Shown: piece after piece, positions 55,694 through 64,000 of the stretch
Numbering within the stretch: the stretch's first letter is position 1
Layout of the letters: every line of letters starts with the position of its first letter
Source of the DNA: an uncultured Aquimarina sp.
Lineage (GTDB): Bacteria > Bacteroidota > Bacteroidia > Flavobacteriales > Flavobacteriaceae
Length of the DNA: 64,000 bases
Direction of reading: 5' to 3'
Assembly (NCBI GenBank): GCA_947500845.1
Contig: CANMTP010000017.1
Location: 25,906 to 89,905, forward strand
The notes under the pieces: model-generated
What the model was told of the DNA's origin: nothing
Databases searched by the model: none
The model's input: only the letters and a program-made list of their open reading frames with translations
Program-made: the position numbers and the translations under genes

Positions 55694-57898
55694 TTATTCT
55701 CTAACTACTTTATCGATACCACTTATTTTCGAAAGATTTTTCATGACCGTTTTTAGGGTATTTTTATTTTTAACACCCACGGTTATTTTACCGGTAAAAA
55801 CTCCATCATTGGTATCAAAATTCATATTATAAATGGCAAGGTGCATATTGTTTGAGATTATTTGCGTTACCTCATTTACAACACCAATATTATCGATACC
55901 ATTTAATTTAATTACGGCTTTAAACTCTTCTTGGCTAGAGTCTATCCATTTGGCGGGCATGATTCTGTAAGCATAATTACTCTGCAATTGAAGTGCATTG
56001 GGACAATTACTCTTATGAACTTTTATACCTTCGTTTACAGTAATGAAACCAAAAACATCATCGCCGGGAATAGGATTACAGCAGTTCGATAATTTATATT
56101 CCAGCTTCTCCATCTCTTTACCAAAAACAAGAAGATCGTATTTTTCTGTAATTTCTTCTTTGTTTACATCTTTTACGTTTCCTCTACGAATTCTATTTTT
56201 AATAAAATTCATGAAGACGTTGCTCCTTGTGGTGGCGAATTCTTTTATTTTCTGATTATCGATAGTCCCAATACCTACTCTGTAAAATAAGTCCAAACTT
56301 GTTTTGAGCTTAAAGTACAGAACCAATTCGTTGATTACTTTTTCGCTTAGTGTTATTTTTTGGGAACGTAGTTTACGTTTGAGAATTACCTTACCATCTT
56401 CGGCAATTTGTTTCTTCTCGTCGCGTAATGCAGATTTTATCCTAGATCTGGCTCTAGCCGTAGTTGCGTAATCCAGCCAGCTCGATGAAGGTTTTGATTT
56501 GGTAGAAGTAATGATTTCTACCTGATCTCCACTTTTAAGTTCGTGACTTAGCGGAACCAGCTTACCATTCACTCTCGCACCACGGGTTTTTAAACCAATT
56601 TCTGTGTGTACACTAAAACCAAAATCCAGTGCTGTGGCACCTTTTGGTAATGACTTTAAATCTCCCTCTGGTGTAAAAACAAATATTTCTTTGGCGTATA
56701 GGTTTAATTTGAATTCTTCTACAAAGTCTACAGCGTTAGCTTCAGAATTTTCAAGTGCCTCTTGCAACCTGTTGAGCCAGCCATCTAATCCCTGATCCTG
56801 TTTTTCTTCTGTGTTTTTATACTTATAATGGGCAGCATATCCTTTCTCGGCGATTTCGTGCATGCGCTCACTGCGAATTTGCACTTCTACCCAACGGCTA
56901 TCCGGACCGATTACGGTAATGTGTAAGGCTTCGTAGCCTGTTGATTTTGGTTGTGAGATCCAATCTCTTAGTCTAATAGGGTTGGGGCGATAATAATCGG
57001 TGACTACAGTGTATATTTTCCAGGCGATGAACTTTTCATTTTCAAAATCAGACTTGTATATGATTCGAATGGCAAATTTGTCATATACCTCGTCAAATGA
57101 TACATTTTGTTTTACCATTTTACGACGTATTGAAAAAATGGATTTAGGTCTTCCTTTTATTTCATAATTCAAGCCTTCCTTATCAAGTCCCTCTCGTATT
57201 TTATCAGAAAATTTTTTAATATAGGCATCTTGTTCTTCCTTGCTCTCCTTTATTTTTTCAAGAATATCCCTGTATACTTCAGGTTCAGTATATTTTAATC
57301 CCAGATCTTCCAACTCTGTTTTAATATTGTACAAGCCTATCCTGTGTGCCAATGGGGCATATATATAAAGAGTTTCGGAAGCAATTTTTACCTGTTTATC
57401 GGGGCGCATGGCATCCATTGTCTGCATGTTATGTAAACGATCGGCAATTTTAATGATGATAACACGCACATCATCATTAAGTGTAAGCAGCATTTTTCTG
57501 AAATTTTCTGCTTGTAGTGAGATATCTCTATCCTTTTTTAAAGAAGATATTTTGGTAAGACCATCAACAATTCGAGCAACAGTTTCTCCAAACATCTGTT
57601 CTATATCTACCAAAGTGTACTCGGTATCTTCAACTACGTCATGCAGTAGCGCTGCGGCTATTGAAGTTGCATCCAGACCAATTTCACTGGCAACAATCTT
57701 GGCAACGGCAATAGGGTGGAAGATATAAGCTTCTCCACTTTTACGTCGTTGATCTTTATGAGCATCAACAGCAATATCAAAAGCTTGACGTATAAGACTT
57801 TTGTCCTCTTTAGAAAGATTTCTATAACTAATACGAAGCAATTCTTTGTATTGCTTGGCAATTTTTTTGTTTTCTTCGTCTATAGCAGCTTCTGTCAT
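55694..57898 (-). CDS. Bifunctional (p)ppGpp synthetase/hydrolase
   Basis: The protein has 734 residues. The N-terminal HD hydrolase has HPIAVAKIVASEIGLD and AALLHDVVEDTEYTLVDIE; a synthetase domain follows (FAIRIIYKSDFENEKFIAWKIYTVVTDYY, STGYEALHITVIGPDSRWVEVQIRS). A TGS domain (IFVFTPEGDLKSLPKGATALDFGFSVHTEIG) and a C-terminal ACT domain (FKAVIKLNGIDNIGVVNEVTQIISNNMHLAIYN) complete the long RSH type. Both the HD and the synthetase active-site motifs look intact, so it is bifunctional (SpoT-like). It governs the stringent response and precedes fur-purA. Confidence 0.95.
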   Translation of the reverse strand: MTEAAIDEENKKIAKQYKELLRISYRNLSKEDKSLIRQAFDIAVDAHKDQRRKSGEAYIFHPIAVAKIVASEIGLDATSIAAALLHDVVEDTEYTLVDIEQMFGETVARIVDGLTKISSLKKDRDISLQAENFRKMLLTLNDDVRVIIIKIADRLHNMQTMDAMRPDKQVKIASETLYIYAPLAHRIGLYNIKTELEDLGLKYTEPEVYRDILEKIKESKEEQDAYIKKFSDKIREGLDKEGLNYEIKGRPKSIFSIRRKMVKQNVSFDEVYDKFAIRIIYKSDFENEKFIAWKIYTVVTDYYRPNPIRLRDWISQPKSTGYEALHITVIGPDSRWVEVQIRSERMHEIAEKGYAAHYKYKNTEEKQDQGLDGWLNRLQEALENSEANAVDFVEEFKLNLYAKEIFVFTPEGDLKSLPKGATALDFGFSVHTEIGLKTRGARVNGKLVPLSHELKSGDQVEIITSTKSKPSSSWLDYATTARARSRIKSALRDEKKQIAEDGKVILKRKLRSQKITLSEKVINELVLYFKLKTSLDLFYRVGIGTIDNQKIKEFATTRSNVFMNFIKNRIRRGNVKDVNKEEITEKYDLLVFGKEMEKLEYKLSNCCNPIPGDDVFGFITVNEGIKVHKSNCPNALQLQSNYAYRIMPAKWIDSSQEEFKAVIKLNGIDNIGVVNEVTQIISNNMHLAIYNMNFDTNDGVFTGKITVGVKNKNTLKTVMKNLSKISGIDKVVRE

Positions 57899-58078
57899 AT
57901 CATGAAGTTTTCTATGAAAGCCCTATTCGTATTTGTGTGCAATTTTTCTCCCCCTTAATAATAACTGGACAAAAATTGTGCCTTAAATTAAATATAGCTA
58001 TAAATTAAGATAATATGCCCAATAATTATTAAAAGTACAATTAAGAATTGTAATGACCAAGTACTTAAGTAGTGGATT

Positions 58079-59311
58079 TTAATCCTTCAGATTTTTTATT
58101 CTCTGCAATAAAGTAGGATGTGAATAGTGTATAAATACCATTGCAGGATGTGGGGTGAGATTACTAAAGTTGTTTTTGGAAAGCTTCTTAAGACTATTTA
58201 TCAAAGCTCCACTATTGTATGTGTTCTTTGCATAATTATCTGCCTGATATTCGAATGCTCTGGAAACAACATTCATAATTAATCCCGTAATCTCTGAAAT
58301 TGGACTATATAAAATTCCGAAGGTAATTAGACCAATATGGAAAGAAGGAATTTCTACTCCAAGAGCTTCTGATAGAAGAGGATTGGCAATAAAAAGAGAT
58401 AAAAACCATAAAGTTAGTCCAGTTAGGGCTATCGATAGAAATAAATTAACGATAACATGTCTTTTTTTGTAGTGCCCTACTTCATGCGCAAGAACGGCTA
58501 CAATTTCTTCATTGTTAAGATCTTTAATCAATGTATCGTAAAGTGTAATTCTTTTTTCGCTTCCAAAACCAGAGAAATAAGCATTCGCTTTTGTACTTCT
58601 TTTTGAACCATCTATTACAAAAATATCTTTCAATTGAAACCCTACCTTTTTTGAATACGCTTCAATGGTGTCTCTAAGTTCACCTGGCTCTAGTGGAGTT
58701 TGTTTATTAAAAACAGGGACTATTAGCTTAGCATAAAACATATTCATTGCTATAGTGAATATGGATACTAAACCCAGAGCATATATCCAAAATGACTCAC
58801 CAGTTAGTTCGTAAAACCATATAATTAATGCTAGAAGACCACCACCAACAATAATCATCATAATGATACTTTTTATTTTATCAATAAAGAAAGTCTTTAC
58901 CGACATTTTATTAAAACCAAATTTCTCTTCGATTACAAAAATTTTATAGTACGTGGCAGGAGTAGAGAGGATGTCACTCCCAATCATAATGATTCCAAAA
59001 AAAATGAGACCAACAATTATTGAATTATTTGAAAAACTTCTGGCAATACCATCCACGACGGCAAAACCGTCAAAGAAGAAAAACAGGAGCATTATCAAAA
59101 GAGAAATGCTTGAAGAGACTAACTTAAATTTATAATTGGACTTTTTGTACTCAATAGATTTTTTGTATTCATCTTCTGGATAAACGTCAGAAAGCTCCTC
59201 TGGAATTTTGTCGTCATAATGTCGCGCATTAAGGACATCTAATAGAGAATCTATTACAAATACAATAACGATAATGGCAATTAGTAAATAAAATAGGGAA
59301 GTTGGGGTCAT
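58079..59311 (-). CDS. M48 family CAAX-type zinc metalloprotease (Ste24-like)
   Basis: The protein has 410 residues with about seven hydrophobic segments (N-terminal 6-23, 65-82, 98-113, 147-167, 176-193, and two near 290-335). The zinc motif is AVLAHEVGHYKKRH (HExxH at 276-280) with the third ligand in AFEYQADNYAKNTYNSG. Ste24/HtpX-like enzymes cleave CAAX tails or membrane proteins; bacteria lack CAAX prenylation, so a membrane-quality-control role is more likely. The end SHPTLLQRIKNL is a usual family ending. Confidence 0.93.
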   Translation of the reverse strand: MTPTSLFYLLIAIIVIVFVIDSLLDVLNARHYDDKIPEELSDVYPEDEYKKSIEYKKSNYKFKLVSSSISLLIMLLFFFFDGFAVVDGIARSFSNNSIIVGLIFFGIIMIGSDILSTPATYYKIFVIEEKFGFNKMSVKTFFIDKIKSIIMMIIVGGGLLALIIWFYELTGESFWIYALGLVSIFTIAMNMFYAKLIVPVFNKQTPLEPGELRDTIEAYSKKVGFQLKDIFVIDGSKRSTKANAYFSGFGSEKRITLYDTLIKDLNNEEIVAVLAHEVGHYKKRHVIVNLFLSIALTGLTLWFLSLFIANPLLSEALGVEIPSFHIGLITFGILYSPISEITGLIMNVVSRAFEYQADNYAKNTYNSGALINSLKKLSKNNFSNLTPHPAMVFIHYSHPTLLQRIKNLKD

Positions 59312-59410
59312 TAGTCTTAGGCAATTAGTATTTCAAGCATTTTAGATTTGTGGGAAGTCGAAAGGTAATGATTTTTTAATCTATTTACCATATAATTCGT
59401 CATCTTTTAA

Positions 59411-60217
59411 TCAATTAAAACCACGTTGGCGCTTTGCTTCAAAAATTAAAACTCCGGCGGCAACCGAAACATTCATAGAGTCTATTATTCCATTCATCGG
59501 GATTTTTATATTTTGAGTAGTATGGTTTAAAAAGTCTTTACTTAGACCAGTAGCCTCTGTACCTACAACAATAGCTGTGGGTTTAGTATAATCTTGTGTG
59601 TGATAGCTTACAGAGGCTTGTAATGCTGCTCCGTAAATATTGATACTTTGATGACGTAAGAAATTGATAATATCCAAAGAGGATCCTGTAGCGATAATAT
59701 TTGTAAACAAACATCCAATACTGGAACGTATAATGTTTGGATTATAGATATCAGTTTTTGGGTTAGCAATAAAAACGGCATCCAATCGGGCTGCATCGGC
59801 AGTACGCAATAAGGCTCCAATATTACCAGGCTTTTCTGGAGCTTCGGCTACGAGAATAAGAGGTGTTTTCGAAGATAATTTAAAATTTTTGATATCTAGA
59901 TCCTTTGAAATGGCTGTTGCTAAAATTCCTTCTGTAGTTGCTCGATAAGCAAGCTTTTGGTAGATTTCAGGAGTGATCTCAAAGAGTTCAACAGGTTCTG
60001 GATGATGATTAATGAGTATAGAAACTTCTTCAAATGTGATAATAGATGAGCAATAGTATATTTGTTTTAGTATGTAACCTCCTCTAATCGCCAAAGAAAT
60101 TTCACGCTGTCCTTCGATAATAAAGAGTTTTTCTTTTTTTCGAATTCTTGATTTTTCTTTAAGTTGATTAAGAAGCTTAATTTTAGGATTTTGATAGCTA
60201 TGTATTTGGTTTTGCAT
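59411..60217 (-). CDS. SpoU/TrmH-type RNA 2'-O-methyltransferase
   Basis: The protein has 268 residues from the Met at 60217 (MQNQIHSYQNPKIKLLNQL); the extension to 60247 is hydrophobic and foreign to the family. An N-terminal RNA-binding substrate domain (KSRIRKKEKLFIIEGQREISLAI) is followed by the knotted SPOUT core: APEKPGNIGALLRTADAAR, FIANPKTDIYNPNIIRSSIG, AIVVGTEATGLS and IKIPMNGIIDSMNVSVAAGVLIFEA. It methylates a ribose in rRNA or tRNA. Which RNA cannot be told. Confidence 0.92.
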   Translation of the reverse strand: MQNQIHSYQNPKIKLLNQLKEKSRIRKKEKLFIIEGQREISLAIRGGYILKQIYYCSSIITFEEVSILINHHPEPVELFEITPEIYQKLAYRATTEGILATAISKDLDIKNFKLSSKTPLILVAEAPEKPGNIGALLRTADAARLDAVFIANPKTDIYNPNIIRSSIGCLFTNIIATGSSLDIINFLRHQSINIYGAALQASVSYHTQDYTKPTAIVVGTEATGLSKDFLNHTTQNIKIPMNGIIDSMNVSVAAGVLIFEAKRQRGFN

Positions 60218-60286
60218 AGTGACAAATATAAGAATAGAAAACAGCAAATTCTTTCTTTTTTTTACATGTTTAGAAGGTTTAAGATC

Positions 60287-60318
60287 AAAAAATCCCGCTC
60301 TCTTGAGCGGGATTTTTT
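60287..60318 (-). terminator. Intrinsic terminator of the thrS-infC-rpmI-rplT operon
   Basis: A perfect 14-bp stem (60287-60300 with 60305-60318) closes a four-base loop, and its A/T ends give T-runs on both strands, so it can act in both directions. It lies 34 bases after the rplT stop. Confidence 0.9.
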
Positions 60319-60351
60319 ATATAAGTGAGATCGTATTGTTTTACTAAAAGA

Positions 60352-60696
60352 TTACTTAACTTTTTCTACAATAGCTTTAAAAGCTTCTGGGTTATTCATT
60401 GCTAAATCGGCAAGAACCTTACGGTTTAATTCGATGTTATTTGCTTTTACTTTACCCATGAATTGAGAATAAGACATACCGTGTAATCGAGCACCTGCGT
60501 TAATACGAGTGATCCACAAAGCACGAAAAGTTCTCTTTTTGTTTCTACGGTCTCTATACGAGTATTGCATCGCTTTATCAACCGCATTTTTTGCTACTGT
60601 CCAAACGTTTTTACGACGTCCAAAGTAACCTTTTGCTTGCTTAAGAACTTTTTTTCTTCTAGCTCTTTTTGCAACAGAATTTACTGATCTTGGCAT
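60352..60696 (-). CDS. rplT: 50S ribosomal protein L20
   Basis: The protein has 114 residues and is strongly basic: [45 protein letters not shown] and the C-terminal globular [22 protein letters not shown]. It is last in the operon and ends at a strong terminator. It binds 23S rRNA early in large-subunit assembly, and in E. coli and Bacillus it also represses its own operon; a hairpin between rpmI and rplT (60749-60772) is a candidate site here, but this is only suggestive. Confidence 0.98.
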   Translation of the reverse strand: MPRSVNSVAKRARRKKVLKQAKGYFGRRKNVWTVAKNAVDKAMQYSYRDRRNKKRTFRALWITRINAGARLHGMSYSQFMGKVKANNIELNRKVLADLAMNNPEAFKAIVEKVK

Positions 60697-60748
60697 AATT
60701 TTAAATTTTTTAGTAGTAGGCGGTCAATAATTGACTCTTTATATTTTT

Positions 60749-60772
60749 ATGATTTCATAAATTTGAAATCAT
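60749..60772 (-). other. Hairpin between rpmI and rplT
   Basis: ATGATTTCA (60749-60757) pairs with TGAAATCAT (60764-60772) around a six-base loop, in the 125-base gap between the two ribosomal-protein genes. No T-run follows on the minus strand, so it is not a terminator. It may serve mRNA processing or L20 autoregulation. Confidence 0.4.
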
Positions 60773-60821
60773 AATGCCTAACTCCTGGGTTTATAATAAT
60801 TCTAACCTTATTAAAAAGTGA

Positions 60822-61019
60822 CTACTTTAAACGTAATTGCTCTTTAATACTATTTTCATCGCTTTTGTGCACTAATGTTGTGTGCGTCAAAGCAAGCTTA
60901 CGCTTTTTAGATTTTTTTGTCAAAATGTGACTCTTAAAAGCGTGCTTTCTTTTGATTTTACCAGTACCGGTAAGCTTAAAACGCTTTTTAGCACTGGATT
61001 TCGTTTTCATTTTAGGCAT
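60822..61019 (-). CDS. rpmI: 50S ribosomal protein L35
   Basis: The protein has 65 residues and is very basic: [43 protein letters not shown], the family pattern. It lies between infC and rplT, as in most bacteria. Confidence 0.97.
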   Translation of the reverse strand: MPKMKTKSSAKKRFKLTGTGKIKRKHAFKSHILTKKSKKRKLALTHTTLVHKSDENSIKEQLRLK

Positions 61020-61090
61020 TGTATCCTCGTTTTTATAATCTCACTTATTATTGTAATACCTCTCTTGATATAGGAGGGGTTATAATCTTC

Positions 61091-61642
61091 TTATTTTTTA
61101 GGAGCGATAAACATAATCATACGCTTCCCTTCAAGTTTTGGCATTTGCTCTACTTTTCCATATTCTTCTAGTTCCTGAGCTAATCTAAGAAGCAAGATTT
61201 GACCTTGATCCTTATATATTATAGAACGCCCCTTGAAAAATACGTAAGCTTTCAATTTGGCACCCTCACTCAAGAACTTGATAGCATGCTTTTTCTTGAA
61301 TTCATAGTCATGTTCATCGGTGTTGGGCCCGAATCTTATTTCTTTGATTATGACTTTTGTGGCCTTTGATTTTAAGGCTTTGTCTCTTTTTTTCTGTTCA
61401 TAAAGGAATTTCTTATAATCCATTACCTTACAAACAGGTGGTACTGCTTTAGGTGAAATTTCAACAAGGTCTAACCCTTGCTCTTCAGCAATTTCTAATG
61501 CTTTACGAGTAGGGTAAACACCTACTTCTACATTATCACCTACTAGACGCACTTCATCAACTCGAATTTTATTGTTAATCCTGTGTGCATCTTCTTTGAT
61601 AATTCGTGCTGGTTTTTGAGACCTTCTTCTTCTTATTGCTAT
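61091..61642 (-). CDS. infC: Translation initiation factor IF-3 with a probable AUA start codon
   Basis: The C-terminal part is clear ([35 protein letters not shown], and end MIMFIAPKK). The frame without a canonical start extends upstream of a GTG at 61552 through the conserved N-domain phrase [21 protein letters not shown], which belongs to IF-3. In that frame no AUG, GUG or UUG occurs between the in-frame stop (at about 61675) and the conserved N-domain. The best start is AUA at 61642, giving (M)[14 protein letters not shown]... and 183 residues, a normal length. In E. coli infC starts with AUU, and IF-3 represses its own rare-start gene, so a non-AUG start is biologically sensible. Confidence 0.82.
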   Translation of the reverse strand: MAIRRRRSQKPARIIKEDAHRINNKIRVDEVRLVGDNVEVGVYPTRKALEIAEEQGLDLVEISPKAVPPVCKVMDYKKFLYEQKKRDKALKSKATKVIIKEIRFGPNTDEHDYEFKKKHAIKFLSEGAKLKAYVFFKGRSIIYKDQGQILLLRLAQELEEYGKVEQMPKLEGKRMIMFIAPKK

Positions 61643-61680
61643 GACTTGTAAATTTAAATTAAACTTAATTTTATTTATTA

Positions 61681-63627
61681 TTATCCGTTAAACGGTTTAA
61701 GAGTCTTATTAATTTCTTCATTTATAATTTCAGAAAATTTTTCAATCGATGTGGCACCTAAATCTTCACCTCCATGCTTGCGAACAGATATTGTATTATC
61801 TTTTTCTTCTTGCTCTCCTACAATTATAATGTAGGGATATTTATTCATTTCTGCTTCCCTTATCTTTTTACCAATCGTTTCATTTCTATGATCTGCAAGG
61901 GCGCGAATTTCGTCATTTTCTAACAAATTTAAAACTTTTTCGGCGTATTTTTCATATTTCTCACTAATAGATAGAACCATAGCTTGTTCTGGCATCAACC
62001 ATAATGGGAAATTACCCCCGGTATGCTCTAACAATATTGCGATAAATCTTTCCATACTTCCAAAAGGCGCCCTGTGAATCATCACCGGTCTGTGTAATTC
62101 ATTATCACTTCCTTTGTAAGTAAGTTCAAAACGTTCTGGTAAATTGTAATCTACTTGTATGGTTCCTAATTGCCAGCTTCTGCCTAAGGCATCTTTTACC
62201 ATAAAATCAAGCTTTGGGCCATAAAAAGCAGCTTCGCCAGTTTCTACTGTATAGTTTAATCCTTTTTCCTTCGTAGCATTTAAAATAGCATTTTCTGCTT
62301 TTCGCCAATTCTCATCACTACCAATATACTTATCTGGATTTTCAGGATCACGTAATGATACTTGTGCAGTAAAATTTTCAAAGCCTAAAGATCCAAAAAC
62401 ATAAAGTACCAGATCAATTACTTTTTTAAACTCATTATCTAATTGATCAGGAGTGCAAAATATGTGTGCATCATCCTGTGTGAAGCTTCTTACGCGAGTC
62501 AATCCATGTAACTCTCCACTTTGTTCATATCTATATACAGTACCAAATTCGGCAAATCTCTTCGGCAAATCTCTGTACGACCATGGTTCACTATTGTATA
62601 TCTCACAATGATGAGGGCAGTTCATAGGTTTTAACAAAAACTCTTCACCTTCTGCCGGAGTATGAATGGGTTGAAAACTATCTTCTCCATACTTAGCATA
62701 ATGGCCAGAAGTAACATAAAGTTCCTTTTGTCCAATATGAGGGGAAGCGACCATTTCATATCCTGCTTTTTTCTGAGCTTTTTTCAGAAATTGTTCTAAA
62801 CGCTCTCGCAAAGCAGCACCTTTAGGTAACCAAAGGGGTAATCCCTGGCCAACTTTTTGAGAAAAAGTAAAAAGTCCAAGTTCTTTGCCAAGCTTTCTGT
62901 GATCCCGTTTCTTAGCTTCTTCCAGAAGTTCTAAATATTCTTTTAATTCTTTTTGCTTAGGAAAAGAAGTTCCATAAACGCGAGTAAGCTGTTTGTTGTT
63001 TTCATCACCACGCCAGTACGCTCCGGCAACACTCATAATTTTTATTGCTTTTATGATTCCTGTATTAGGAATATGTCCTCCACGGCATAAATCAGTAAAA
63101 GTGTCGTGATCACAAAATGTGATGGTTCCATCCTCAAGATTTTCAATCAGTTCTATTTTGTACTCATTACCTTCTTCTTTGTACTTGGATAATGCATCAG
63201 CTTTAGAGACTGATCTCATTTTGAATTCATGTTTTCCTCTAGCTATTTCAAGCATTTTGTCTTCAATAGTCTTAAAATCCTTTTCAGAGATAGTCTGGTC
63301 TCCAAGATCAACATCATAATAGAACCCATTTTCAATAGCTGGTCCGATTGATAATTTTACGCCAGGATAAAGCTGTTCCAAGGCTTGGGCCAAAACATGA
63401 GAGGTTGAATGTCTGAACGCTGTCTTACCTTCATCATCCTTCCAGGTGAATAAAACAAGATTGCCATCGGTGGTTAATTCGGTAGAAGTTTCGATAGTTG
63501 TACCATTAAACTTTGCAGAAATTACATTCCTTGCAAAACCATCACTAATATCTTTGGCAACATCCATAGCGGTAACACCACTATTATATTCTCTAACCGA
63601 GCCATCAGGCAACGTAATCTTGATCAT
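61681..63627 (-). CDS. thrS: Threonyl-tRNA synthetase
   Basis: The protein has 648 residues. The N-terminal TGS domain is [28 protein letters not shown], followed by the editing domain with [35 protein letters not shown] (HxxxH) and [15 protein letters not shown]. The class II core has [26 protein letters not shown], and [18 protein letters not shown], and the anticodon domain ends in [13 protein letters not shown]. It charges tRNA-Thr and heads the operon thrS-infC-rpmI-rplT. Its promoter is at 63649-63679. Confidence 0.98.
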   Translation of the reverse strand: MIKITLPDGSVREYNSGVTAMDVAKDISDGFARNVISAKFNGTTIETSTELTTDGNLVLFTWKDDEGKTAFRHSTSHVLAQALEQLYPGVKLSIGPAIENGFYYDVDLGDQTISEKDFKTIEDKMLEIARGKHEFKMRSVSKADALSKYKEEGNEYKIELIENLEDGTITFCDHDTFTDLCRGGHIPNTGIIKAIKIMSVAGAYWRGDENNKQLTRVYGTSFPKQKELKEYLELLEEAKKRDHRKLGKELGLFTFSQKVGQGLPLWLPKGAALRERLEQFLKKAQKKAGYEMVASPHIGQKELYVTSGHYAKYGEDSFQPIHTPAEGEEFLLKPMNCPHHCEIYNSEPWSYRDLPKRFAEFGTVYRYEQSGELHGLTRVRSFTQDDAHIFCTPDQLDNEFKKVIDLVLYVFGSLGFENFTAQVSLRDPENPDKYIGSDENWRKAENAILNATKEKGLNYTVETGEAAFYGPKLDFMVKDALGRSWQLGTIQVDYNLPERFELTYKGSDNELHRPVMIHRAPFGSMERFIAILLEHTGGNFPLWLMPEQAMVLSISEKYEKYAEKVLNLLENDEIRALADHRNETIGKKIREAEMNKYPYIIIVGEQEEKDNTISVRKHGGEDLGATSIEKFSEIINEEINKTLKPFNG

Positions 63628-63648
63628 CTTTTTCTAATTAAAGGGGCA

Positions 63649-63679
63649 AAGATAATACGATAATAAAATCCATACAATA
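63649..63679 (-). promoter_or_regulatory. Promoter of the thrS operon
   Basis: The minus strand has TTG (63677-63679), 20 bases, then TATCTTTG (63649-63656), a perfect match to the TTG/TAnnTTTG flavobacterial promoter, 21 bases before the thrS start. Confidence 0.85.
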
Positions 63680-63743
63680 TATAGTAGATAAATAAATCAT
63701 TTAAATTGATATGTGTTACTGTTAAGCTTCATTCGGGGGGGAT

Positions 63744-63766
63744 TCGGGATACCTAACGTATCCCGA
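63744..63766. repeat. GC-rich hairpin in the right-edge gap
   Basis: TCGGGATA (63744-63751) pairs perfectly with TATCCCGA (63759-63766), loop of seven. GC-rich context (a run of seven G upstream and CGCGC-like bases downstream) is unlike the AT-rich surroundings. Confidence 0.5.
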
Positions 63767-63931
63767 CCGCGCTTTACATTATATCTTTTTTTAATTGTAT
63801 ATGTAAGCTTATTAAAGTAAAAGATTTTAAAAAAGGATGCCATTTCAATCGCTATCCCACTTTTTTCCGTTCTGTAATTCATGTATTCTTAGGGCATTAC
63901 AAAAAGGTTCAAAAAAAGTTACCAAAAGATG

Positions 63932-63961
63932 TTGTAGATTAGAAAAAGGGGTGTATGTTTG
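63932..63961 (+). promoter_or_regulatory. Strong outward promoter at the right edge, possibly of an rRNA or tRNA operon
   Basis: TTG (63932-63934), 19 bases, then TATGTTTG (63954-63961), a perfect TTG/TAnnTTTG promoter. The leader starts CACCCGC and ends in TTTGTTCATTTA at the window edge, which resembles leaders of flavobacterial rRNA operons as I recall them. The downstream gene lies outside the window. Confidence 0.7.
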
Positions 63962-64000
63962 CACCCGCAAAACGGGATTTAGTTTTGCTTTGTTCATTTA

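Larger units (their letters stand above)
63628..64000. other. Right-edge intergenic region
   Basis: This 373-base region has no gene. It holds the thrS promoter, a GC-rich hairpin (63744-63766), and an outward promoter at 63932-63961. A 61-codon frame on the minus strand (63697-63882) has no recognisable content and I reject it. Confidence 0.6.

Noticed and set aside
63697..63882. 61-residue minus-strand frame near the right edge
   Set aside because: No recognisable content; it runs across the GC-rich hairpin and the promoter region.

Overview
The window is AT-rich chromosomal DNA of a member of the Bacteroidota, almost certainly a marine-type Flavobacteriaceae; an Aquimarina-like genus is my guess, not something the sequence proves. 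The evidence is: many -7 promoter elements of the TAnnTTTG type and few Shine-Dalgarno sequences; a TonB-dependent receptor with a carboxypeptidase-regulatory N-domain; lineage-typical families (DUF5606, OstA-like, DUF349, DUF368, pRiA4b ORF-3, fasciclin lipoprotein with a Cys-Ser-Asp-rich export signal); and the gene orders spoT-fur-purA and thrS-infC-rpmI-rplT. Most of the window is ordinary core genome. I see no prophage, insertion sequence, CRISPR array, tRNA or rRNA gene.

Layout. 1-5.8 kb: the start of a tricorn-type protease gene, an AprA-like methyltransferase, DUF1456, TerB and Hsp20 genes, and an SPFH / ribbon-helix-helix pair. 5.4-10.7 kb: a CheY-like regulator, and a LytS/LytTR two-component system divergent from a TonB receptor. 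10.7-12.0 kb: an accessory patch with a decayed gene copy, a cysteine-rich double-glycine peptide gene and an intact DUF1569-like gene. 12.2-25 kb: housekeeping genes (CHMI-like, adenine deaminase, uvrB, an ABC exporter, a kinase-fold protein, TauE, NdpA, heme A synthase, cca, Sua5). 25-30.5 kb: a surface-glycan cluster of four glycosyltransferases and an InaA-type sugar kinase. 30.5-42.3 kb: dapD, ruvX, def, pyrG, yidC, a fasciclin lipoprotein, mnmA, an NMO-like enzyme and mazG. 42.4-42.6 kb: an unlisted 59-residue lanthipeptide-like precursor. 42.8-63.6 kb: DUF349, aroE, two tandem PopT/DUF368 transporters, a TPR protein, a class III aminotransferase, OstA-like, purA-fur-spoT, an M48 protease, an rRNA/tRNA methyltransferase, and rplT-rpmI-infC-thrS. 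The right edge carries a near-ideal promoter pointing out of the window.

How the genes work together. The glycan genes, OstA-like, YidC and PopT serve the cell envelope. thrS-infC-rpmI-rplT, def, mnmA, cca and Sua5 serve translation. purA, pyrG and the adenine deaminase serve nucleotide metabolism, and spoT links to stringent control. The observations most worth follow-up are two orphan double-glycine peptide precursors without maturation genes nearby, an infC reading frame with no AUG, GUG or UUG start upstream of its conserved N-terminus (probable AUA start), a free-standing AprA-type methyltransferase, an unassigned kinase-fold protein, and a small family of REP-like palindromes at 17.9-23 kb.
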